DNA of 5,290 bases, from the NCBI GenBank assembly GCA_019247135.1, contig JAFAPL010000986.1, positions 1 to 5,290 of the forward strand. The letters run 5' to 3'. The notes below the pieces were generated by a model. It worked only from the letters and a program-made list of their open reading frames with translations, ran no database searches and was not told the DNA's origin. The stretch's first letter is position 1, and every line of letters begins with the position of its first letter. The position numbers and the translations under genes were made by a program. This DNA comes from Chloroflexota bacterium. Lineage in GTDB: Bacteria; Chloroflexota; UBA6077; CF-72. This document shows positions 1-5,290 of this stretch, piece by piece.

Positions 1-611
1 TGGATCCGTGTCAGTTTCGACCGGATGTCGATGCCGCGGAGATCAGGAAGCGGTTCGGATTCGGTTCGGAAATAGTGATTGGATTTTCGGGGACGTTCGG
101 GGTGTGGCACGGGATTCCAACGCTTGCGGCGGCCATTCCGCTGATACTCGAGCAGCACGAAGATGCACGATTTCTGCTCATCGGCGATGGACCCCTCGCC
201 CATCTGATCGAGCTCGAGGACAATCGCGCCGCACGCGCGGGGCTCGTTCCGCACGCCGACATGCCGACCTATCTCGCCGCGTGCGACATCCTCCTCTCGC
301 CGCATGGTCGGCAGGCGGATGGCGGTGAGTTCTTTGGATCCCCGACAAAGTTGTACGAGTACATGGCTGCAGGGCGGCCGATCGTGGCCAGCACCGTCGG
401 CCAGATCGCGGAGGTGCTGGAGCACGAGCGGACGGCCCTGCTCGTGCCGCCGGATGATGTTGACGCACTCTGCCACGCCGTCGCTCGATTGATCGAGGAT
501 GGGTGCCTGCGCTCTCGCCTGGGCGCCGCCGCGCGGGACGCGGCGCTGGCCCACCACACATGGCAGCAGAACGCCGAGCGCCTGCTAGCCTCTCTGGACC
601 AGCCACGATGA
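1..611 (+). CDS. GT4-family glycosyltransferase, C-terminal part (5' truncated by window edge)
   Basis: The reading frame is open from base 3 to the TGA at 609-611 (202 visible residues). The gene starts upstream, so the ATG at 75 is internal: the 24 codons before it read DPCQFRPD..., the usual GT4 inter-domain segment. Bases 1-2 (TG) would complete a Val codon of the GVDxxxF motif. Seen in visible-residue numbering: IGFSGTFGVWHGIPTL at 26-41, the first strand and helix of the nucleotide-sugar-binding Rossmann domain; LLIGDGP at 58-64; and SPTKLYEYMAAGRPIVAS at 113-130 with GGE just before it, the donor-binding region. In this family such proteins move a sugar from a nucleotide-sugar donor onto a lipid-linked or growing glycan, normally at the cytoplasmic face of the inner membrane. 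Donor and acceptor cannot be read from sequence. About 165-190 N-terminal residues (the acceptor domain) are missing, judged by the motif position in the second glycosyltransferase here. It overlaps the next gene by four bases. The family is certain; the substrate is unknown. Confidence 0.93.
   Translation, partial: DPCQFRPDVDAAEIRKRFGFGSEIVIGFSGTFGVWHGIPTLAAAIPLILEQHEDARFLLIGDGPLAHLIELEDNRAARAGLVPHADMPTYLAACDILLSPHGRQADGGEFFGSPTKLYEYMAAGRPIVASTVGQIAEVLEHERTALLVPPDDVDALCHAVARLIEDGCLRSRLGAAARDAALAHHTWQQNAERLLASLDQPR
608..611 (+). promoter_or_regulatory. ATGA stop/start overlap, translational coupling site
   Basis: The TGA stop of the upstream glycosyltransferase (609-611) shares bases with the ATG of the heparinase-family gene (608-610). 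Only a weak GGA (596-598) lies upstream as a possible Shine-Dalgarno. Ribosomes terminating on the first gene probably re-initiate here. The overlap supports 608 over the in-frame ATG at 503 as the start. Confidence 0.75.
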
Positions 612-2680
612 ACTTACCTCCCAATGTAGAAGACGCCGTCGTGCGCCTGCGGCGAGTCCCGCCCAGGCGCCTTCCCGTCGCCGTCGGGCGTTACGCGCTG
701 CGCGCGGCGCGTGCGCGCGCGACCCGTTGGCGGATCCACCGCATGCGAGGCGAACTGCCCGACGACGCGTTTTTCAGAGCCCTGGGCGGAATAACGCCAG
801 AGGAGATGTTCGACCGCTTCCTGGCCCGTTTTTTCCTGGATCCCGCCGAGGCCCGTCGGCGAGCACACGCCATCGCAACGCGATATCCGCATCTCGCGGG
901 CCGGACCCGAGCGAATGCGGAACGCACCTTGGAACATGTGTTTGAGCTGCTGGGCTCGGGTCCGATGCAAATCGGCGAGCGGATCGACTGGCACACGGAT
1001 TTTCGGTCGGGCATCGAGTTCGTGCGCGATGGCATGGAAGTGGACCATGATTCGTTGCGACTGGACGAAGCATGCGACGTGAAGATCCCATGGGAGCTGA
1101 GCCGTTGCCATCATTGGGTCGGGCTTGGCCGCGCATATGCGCTCGATGGTGATCCACGCTACGCGCGCGAGTTCGTCCGCCAATTGGACGCGTGGCTGGA
1201 GGACAATCCGTGGCCTTACGGAGTGAACTGGGGCCGTGCGATGGAAGCCGCGGTGCGGGCCATCAACTGGATGTGGGCCGCCGCATTGTTCGCAGACGCA
1301 CCGGAGTTTTCGGCTCCAGTCAAGGGTCGGATGTTGAAGTCGCTCCTGCAGCACGGGCGACACATTCTGCGGAATCTGGAGTTTTCCGACAATAACGGGA
1401 ACCACTACTTGTCCAACGGAGTGGGACTGTTGTTCCTCGGCGTCCTCCTGGCCGAGTTCTCGGACGCCAAGCGCTGGCGACAGAAAGGTTTCGAGATCGT
1501 CTGGGGCGAAATCCAGCGTCAGGTCCACGCGGACGGAGTTGATTTCGAGCAGGCCATCGGCTACCACGGTCTCGTGTTGGAGTTCTGGTACTCCAGCATA
1601 TTGTTGTGCGAGCGGAACGGGATCGACGTGCCGCGCCATGTCCGAGAACGCGTGGAGCGCATGTTCGATTTTGTACTGGCGTATACGCGGCCGGACGGAA
1701 CGTTTCCGCAGATCGGAGACAACGACGATGGCCGGTTGGCTGGATTGGATGATGAGCCAGTAGGGTCACACCGGCGACATCTCGCCGTTGGCGGAGCGAT
1801 GTACGGTCGCGGTGATTGGCTCGCCGCCGGCGGCGAGGCGGTGGAAACAGCCGTCTGGCTATGCGGTTCAGACGTGTTGGACCAGGCAAGAACGCCCGTT
1901 GAGGTAAAGTCGGTCGCGTTCCCCGTAGCTGGATTCTACGTGATGCGTGCGCCGGACATCACAATGGTCATCGACGCCGCGGAAGTCGGGATGCGCGGCA
2001 TCGGAGGACACGGGCACAACGATGTCTTATCGTTCGACCTGTGGGCCGCCGGCGCGCCTGTTCTTGTGGACTCCGGGACCTATACCTACAGTGCTGATGC
2101 CGCGGCGAGACAGCTGATGCGATCGACCTCCGCGCACAACAGCCTGCGTGTGGATCGTGAAGAAACCAGTCGGCTTGGAACAGGGCGGTGGCTGTGGCGA
2201 ATCGAGAACGACGCTCGGCCGACCATCCAGCGCTGGAGCTCGGACGACGAATTCGACGTGCTCGATGCCTCGCAAGACGGATATCGTCGGCTGCCACAGC
2301 CCGTAACCCATCGACGACGGATTGTGTTCGACAAACGTCGGCGAGTCTGGTGTATCGATGATGTTTTAGAAGGAAGTGGAGCGCACCTGGTCGAGCTGTT
2401 CTTTCACCCGGCCGTGCCAGTGCAGTGCGACGGTAATGGAGTCCGATTGCAGGCCCCGCGAGCGGACGTGTGGCTGTTCGGTCCTGAGGAGACCGAGTTC
2501 AGAACCGAGCCAGGGTGGATCTCGCGCGGATACGGCCAGCGCGAGCCGGCGACCGTGCTGGTCTACAGCAAGCATGGACTCGTTCCGCTCCAGCTCCGAA
2601 CATGGATCGCGCTGACCCAGCGCGGCACGTCGAACGCGGCTGCTCGTTCTCTGCTCGACGGAATGGGCGAGGATTTCTGA
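608..2680 (+). CDS. Heparinase II/III family protein (polysaccharide lyase fold)
   Basis: Complete 690-residue protein. The start at 608 is chosen for the ATGA overlap; an in-frame ATG at 503 would add only Arg-rich out-of-frame glycosyltransferase sequence. Residues about 60-430 look like the (alpha/alpha) toroid N-domain: KIPWELSRCHHW (159-170), NWGRAMEAAVRAINWMWA (207-224), DNNGNHYLSNG (261-271), VDFEQAIGYH (311-320) and PQIGDNDDGR (367-376). Residues about 435-665 look like the beta-sheet heparinase II/III core: GGHGHNDVLSFDLWAAG (466-482), VDSGTYTY (487-494) and RSTSAHNSLRVD (505-516). By analogy with heparinase II and PL17 alginate lyases, N265/H266, Y319, H468 or H470 and Y492 or Y494 are candidate catalytic residues. 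Family members cleave uronate-containing polysaccharides by beta-elimination. No hydrophobic signal peptide is visible; residues 13-47 instead hold 13 arginines. Its place among glycosyltransferases suggests a role in making, trimming or modifying an exported polysaccharide, possibly not catabolism. Substrate and activity are unknown. Confidence 0.93.
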   Translation: MNLPPNVEDAVVRLRRVPPRRLPVAVGRYALRAARARATRWRIHRMRGELPDDAFFRALGGITPEEMFDRFLARFFLDPAEARRRAHAIATRYPHLAGRTRANAERTLEHVFELLGSGPMQIGERIDWHTDFRSGIEFVRDGMEVDHDSLRLDEACDVKIPWELSRCHHWVGLGRAYALDGDPRYAREFVRQLDAWLEDNPWPYGVNWGRAMEAAVRAINWMWAAALFADAPEFSAPVKGRMLKSLLQHGRHILRNLEFSDNNGNHYLSNGVGLLFLGVLLAEFSDAKRWRQKGFEIVWGEIQRQVHADGVDFEQAIGYHGLVLEFWYSSILLCERNGIDVPRHVRERVERMFDFVLAYTRPDGTFPQIGDNDDGRLAGLDDEPVGSHRRHLAVGGAMYGRGDWLAAGGEAVETAVWLCGSDVLDQARTPVEVKSVAFPVAGFYVMRAPDITMVIDAAEVGMRGIGGHGHNDVLSFDLWAAGAPVLVDSGTYTYSADAAARQLMRSTSAHNSLRVDREETSRLGTGRWLWRIENDARPTIQRWSSDDEFDVLDASQDGYRRLPQPVTHRRRIVFDKRRRVWCIDDVLEGSGAHLVELFFHPAVPVQCDGNGVRLQAPRADVWLFGPEETEFRTEPGWISRGYGQREPATVLVYSKHGLVPLQLRTWIALTQRGTSNAAARSLLDGMGEDF
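2669..2673 (+). promoter_or_regulatory. Shine-Dalgarno GAGGA for the AsnB-type gene
   Basis: GAGGA lies nine bases before the ATG at 2683, within the last codons of the heparinase-family gene. It is the best ribosome binding site of the three junctions in the window. It supports initiation at 2683, where the encoded Cys2 becomes the N-terminal nucleophile, over any upstream in-frame ATG. Confidence 0.7.
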
Positions 2681-2682
2681 GC

Positions 2683-4566
2683 ATGTGCGGCATCGCGGGT
2701 ATTTATCGCTTTGACCGTGAAGTCGTGCCGCCCGAGGATGTTGCCGGGCTGAGAACAATGGCGAGCCTGCAGCGCCATCGCGGTCCGGACGCCGACGGCC
2801 TGCAGACGTACCCGCGATGCGCGCTAGCATCCCAGCGGCTCAGCATCCTGGACCTGAGCCCGGTGGCGCACATGCCCATGCAGAGTGACGACGGACGCCT
2901 CGCGCTCGTGCACAACGGCGAGATCTACAATTACGTCGAGCTGCGTGACGAACTGCGCGGGCTCGGCCACGCTTTGCGCACCGACGGAGATTCCGAGATC
3001 ATCCTGCGCGCCTATGAGCAGTGGGGTGAGGCGTGCGTCGAGCGATTCGTCGGGATGTGGGCGTTCGCCTTGTACGACGCGGCCGACCGGAGCCTGGTCC
3101 TTTCCAGGGATCGTCTGGGGATCAAGCCCCTGTATGTGCACCAGGACGCACAACGGTTCGTGTTCGCGTCGGAAATCAAGGCCATCGTTGGTTATCTGCG
3201 CGACCATGGTGAGCCGGTACGGACGAATCCCGCATCCATTGCAACATACGCCGCGACCGGTCTCGTCGACGGCCTGGACGAAACCTTCTTTGCCGGGATC
3301 CGTCGTTTTCCGCCCGCCACGACGTTACGGGTGCGAGCGGACGGGGTTCGCTCCAGGCGTTACTGGGATCTCCCCGCGCGAGTAGCAACGCTCCGCTCCG
3401 GACTGAACGGAGTGGCTAGGCAACCCTGGTCACGGGTGAGAGACGCGTTGGACGAAGCGGTCCGTGTCCACTTGCGTAGCGACGTGCCGGTGGGAGTGTG
3501 CTTGAGTGGTGGCCTGGACTCCAGCGCGGTCGTCGGCCTTGCGTCGCGGCACGTCCCAAAAGTGAAGACATTTACGGTTTATTTCGCGGACGGTCCGGAG
3601 TATGACGAGCGCGAGCACGCGCACGCGATCATCGACCGATTTGGTGCGGACGCGTCTGAGCGGTGCGTCGAACCGGACGATCTGCTCGGCACGTTGCGGC
3701 AAATCATCTGGCACCTGGACGAGCCGTCGCTTGCCCTGGGCGTGTACCCGCAGTGGCACGTTATGTCGCTCGCGCGCGACCAGGGGGTCAAGGTGGTGCT
3801 CGATGGGCAGGGCGGCGACGAAGTGTTCGCGGGCTACATGAACTATGCTCCGCAACATCTGTACGGGCTGCTGCGTTCCCAGCCGGCTGCGTTTGCGTCT
3901 GAACTAGCGGGGCTGGGCAGGATCCATGGTTGGCAGCGTGCTCGCGCGGCTGCGCGTTCGGCTATGGCTATGCGTCTACGGCCGGCGGCCGCGCCCACAA
4001 TCGAACGGACTCCGGACGCTGGGCTCCTGGCAAGCGATCTGCGGCCGCTCGCGGACGTGTCGCACGATGAATGGCGATTATGGCCCCGTGTCTTCGACGG
4101 TTGGCTCACCAACGTGCTCTACTGGGAGATGACGCGCACGCGGTTGCCCGCGCTGTTGCGATATGAGGATCGCCTGAGCATGGCGTTCTCGATCGAGTCG
4201 CGTGTGCCATTTCTGGATCATCGGCTGGTGGAGTTTGCCTTCGCGCTACCCGATCGGACCAAGGTCCACGCGGGCTGGTCCAAATATGCGCTTCGGCGAG
4301 CGTTGAACGGCGTGCTCCCATCGAGTGTCGTCTGGCGACGGGACAAGAAGGGACTCCCCACGCCAGTCGGCGCGTGGCTTCGCGGTCCGCGTGGCGCGGC
4401 AGCCATCGATCTGCTGCGAGACCCGCATCGGCGTAGTCGGGACCTGTTTGCGCAGCCGGCGGTGGACTCGGCAATCCGGCAGCACGTGGAGGGTACCGCC
4501 GACCGCTCGTGGCAACTCTGGCGTGTGCTCAGCACCGAGATCTGGCTGGACGCGTTCGCACTGTGA
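2683..4566 (+). CDS. asnB: Glutamine-dependent asparagine synthase-type amidotransferase (AsnB family)
   Basis: Complete 627-residue protein starting MCGIAG, with a GAGGA site nine bases upstream. Residues 1 to about 225 form a class II glutaminase domain: nucleophile C2 (exposed once Met is removed), RHRGPDADG (31-39), SQRLSILDL (50-58) with R52, NGEIYNY (78-84) and DGDSE (101-105). A linker at about 231-250 leads to the ATP-pyrophosphatase synthetase domain: LSGGLDSSAVV (274-284, PPi loop), DGQGGDEVFAGY (374-385), RYEDRLSMAFSIESRVPFLDHR (493-514) and KYALRRAL (534-541). All key motifs are intact. Family chemistry is glutamine plus ATP, with adenylation of a carboxylate and transfer of ammonia through an internal channel. 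The textbook product is asparagine. In polysaccharide loci, homologues are believed to amidate sugar carboxylates such as uronic acids (for example WbpS-type enzymes). Position between a heparinase-fold gene and a glycosyltransferase favours that role here, as inference. It begins two bases after the preceding stop and overlaps the next gene by four. The family is certain; the acceptor is uncertain, so the symbol denotes family only. Confidence 0.95.
   Translation: MCGIAGIYRFDREVVPPEDVAGLRTMASLQRHRGPDADGLQTYPRCALASQRLSILDLSPVAHMPMQSDDGRLALVHNGEIYNYVELRDELRGLGHALRTDGDSEIILRAYEQWGEACVERFVGMWAFALYDAADRSLVLSRDRLGIKPLYVHQDAQRFVFASEIKAIVGYLRDHGEPVRTNPASIATYAATGLVDGLDETFFAGIRRFPPATTLRVRADGVRSRRYWDLPARVATLRSGLNGVARQPWSRVRDALDEAVRVHLRSDVPVGVCLSGGLDSSAVVGLASRHVPKVKTFTVYFADGPEYDEREHAHAIIDRFGADASERCVEPDDLLGTLRQIIWHLDEPSLALGVYPQWHVMSLARDQGVKVVLDGQGGDEVFAGYMNYAPQHLYGLLRSQPAAFASELAGLGRIHGWQRARAAARSAMAMRLRPAAAPTIERTPDAGLLASDLRPLADVSHDEWRLWPRVFDGWLTNVLYWEMTRTRLPALLRYEDRLSMAFSIESRVPFLDHRLVEFAFALPDRTKVHAGWSKYALRRALNGVLPSSVVWRRDKKGLPTPVGAWLRGPRGAAAIDLLRDPHRRSRDLFAQPAVDSAIRQHVEGTADRSWQLWRVLSTEIWLDAFAL
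4563..4566 (+). promoter_or_regulatory. GTGA stop/start overlap, translational coupling site
   Basis: The GTG at 4563-4565 shares bases with the TGA stop of the AsnB-type gene (4564-4566). Only a weak GGA (4548-4550) lies upstream, so initiation probably depends on re-initiation by the terminating ribosome. A second in-frame GTG at 4569 is possible but would drop the Met-Lys that normally precedes the first beta-strand. Confidence 0.65.
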
Positions 4567-5290
4567 AAGTGCTGAGCGTCGCGCACAACGCGGTTGCCGA
4601 GTCCAACCGGCGCCGACAGATCCAGCTTGGAAACCTGCCGGACGTCTCGCTGACCTTGCTGACTCCGCCGTGGTGGTACGAGGAGGGGCGCCGAATCGAT
4701 GTGGCGCGGTCGGCGAAGTGGCAGGTCGGCCGAACGCTGGGGACCGCGAACGGAACGCGGCACGTATACGTGCGCGCGCTGTGGCGTCTGATTCGGTCGC
4801 TGCAACCGGACGTGATTGACCTGGTCGAGGAGCCGTTCACGTTCGTTGCATTCCAGGCCTTGGCAGGGCGCGCGTTATTCGCGCGCAATGCAGCTCTGGT
4901 GGTGTATTCGGCTGTAAACGTGCATCGAGAGTGGCGGTTTCCACATGGCGCGATTGAGCGGATCGTGCTGCGGCACGTCGATGGAGCGCACGCGCCAAAT
5001 AGCGATGTCGCGCCGATCCTGCGCGCCAAGGGACTTGGCGAACAGCCAGTGGCGACTATTCCATTGGGCGTGGATTCGGAGCGTTTTGCGTCGGCCCAAC
5101 CTCGAAGGCACGAGCGCATTCCTGGACCGTGCGTTGGGTTTGTCGGTCGACTGGAGCCCGTCAAGGGTGTGGATGTGCTGCTGGACGCCGTCGAGCGCCT
5201 GCCGGAGTCCTGGACGTTGCTGATCGCCGGCGATGGGCCGGAGCGGCGCCGCGTTCGGCTGCGCGTCGACGGACAGCATGTACGCCTTGT
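4563..5290 (+). CDS. GT4-family glycosyltransferase, N-terminal part (3' truncated by window edge)
   Basis: The frame starts at GTG 4563 and stays open to the window end, giving 242 residues. An ATG-only search would miss it. The N-terminus MKVLSVAHNAVAESNRRRQI followed by LPDVSLTLLTPPWWYEEG is typical of GT4 enzymes whose first Rossmann strand is followed by an Asn-Arg-Arg helix. PDVIDLVEEPFTFVAFQAL (82-100) is the conserved acceptor-domain strand and acidic loop. APNSDVAPILRAKG (144-157), then IPLGVDSERF (166-175), lead into the donor domain: VGFVGRLEPVKGVDVLLDAV (191-210) and LLIAGDGPE (219-227). The Arg and Lys of GRLEPVKG are the usual nucleotide-sugar diphosphate contacts. The C-terminal E-X7-E region lies beyond the window; a full length near 370-400 residues is expected. 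It is a different subtype from the glycosyltransferase at the window start, so it probably adds another residue of the same glycan. The family call is firm; donor and acceptor are unknown. Confidence 0.9.
   Translation, partial: MKVLSVAHNAVAESNRRRQIQLGNLPDVSLTLLTPPWWYEEGRRIDVARSAKWQVGRTLGTANGTRHVYVRALWRLIRSLQPDVIDLVEEPFTFVAFQALAGRALFARNAALVVYSAVNVHREWRFPHGAIERIVLRHVDGAHAPNSDVAPILRAKGLGEQPVATIPLGVDSERFASAQPRRHERIPGPCVGFVGRLEPVKGVDVLLDAVERLPESWTLLIAGDGPERRRVRLRVDGQHVRL

Noticed and set aside
527..545. CGCCGCG/CGCGGCG inverted repeat near the 3' end of the first glycosyltransferase, as a possible terminator
   Set aside because: It lies within coding sequence, has no T-run, and the next gene overlaps the stop, so termination here makes no sense. 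It is a GC-rich chance pairing over Ala/Arg codons.
503..607. Upstream in-frame ATG extending the heparinase-family protein by 35 residues
   Set aside because: It would overlap the glycosyltransferase by over 100 bases, and the extra residues are just its other-frame Arg/Pro/Ala-rich shadow. The ATGA overlap at 608 is the natural start.
614..1639. Long minus-strand open frame (341 codons) antisense to the heparinase-family gene
   Set aside because: It lies wholly opposite a strongly motif-supported gene, its translation shows no recognisable domain, and it has no operon context. Long antisense frames are common in high-GC coding DNA.
2515..2682. Upstream in-frame ATG for the AsnB-type protein
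   Set aside because: Class II glutaminases need Cys at the mature N-terminus, which only the start at 2683 provides. The upstream 56 codons are out-of-frame heparinase gene sequence.
4325..5223. Plus-strand frames at 4325-4819 and 4945-5223 and the minus-strand frame at 4529-5164
   Set aside because: They give Arg/Ser-rich translations without motifs and overlap the GTG-started glycosyltransferase or the AsnB-type gene in other frames.
1..5290. Assignment to an exosortase/PEP-CTERM polysaccharide locus
   Set aside because: AsnB-type amidotransferases of about this length and GT4 enzymes occur in such loci, but no exosortase, PEP-CTERM protein or diagnostic partner is inside the window.
1..5290. 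Mobile element, CRISPR, tRNA or defence system
   Set aside because: No direct repeats, terminal inverted repeats, transposase or integrase motifs, cloverleaf or repeat-spacer pattern were seen. The window is continuous polysaccharide-type coding sequence.

Overview
The window is a wall-to-wall coding stretch on the + strand. It holds four genes, only two bases between genes, and no RNA gene, repeat array, mobile element or terminator that I can support. Base composition is high in G+C (low-to-mid 60s per cent by eye). Codon use is mixed: all the Arg codon families CGA, CGG, CGT and CGC are common, and third positions are not extremely GC-biased. This fits a high-GC environmental Gram-negative-type bacterium such as Gemmatimonadota, Acidobacteriota, Myxococcota or a proteobacterium. 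The sequence alone does not fix the phylum, and no signature gene is present.

Layout: (1) bases 1-611 are the C-terminal half of a GT4-family (GT-B fold) glycosyltransferase whose start lies upstream. (2) Bases 608-2680 are a complete 690-residue heparinase II/III-family protein with the expected toroid and lyase-core motifs. It has no visible signal peptide and a strikingly Arg-rich N-terminus. (3) Bases 2683-4566 are a complete 627-residue glutamine-dependent asparagine-synthase-type amidotransferase (AsnB family), with both catalytic halves intact. (4) Bases 4563-5290 are the first 242 residues of a second GT4 glycosyltransferase. It starts at GTG and runs off the window.

The junctions are ATGA (4-base overlap), a 2-base gap, and GTGA (4-base overlap). 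This is the signature of one operon with translational coupling. The setting is that of a surface or exopolysaccharide (O-antigen, capsule or EPS) biosynthesis locus: glycosyltransferases build the repeat unit, an AsnB-type enzyme may amidate a sugar carboxylate, and a heparinase-fold protein would act on a uronate-containing chain.

The AsnB-like and heparinase-like proteins independently hint at a uronic-acid polymer. That is the most interesting reading of the window, and it remains inference. I see no wholly new system here. The gene set resembles polysaccharide loci seen in many bacteria, although the role of the heparinase-fold protein in such loci is poorly understood.
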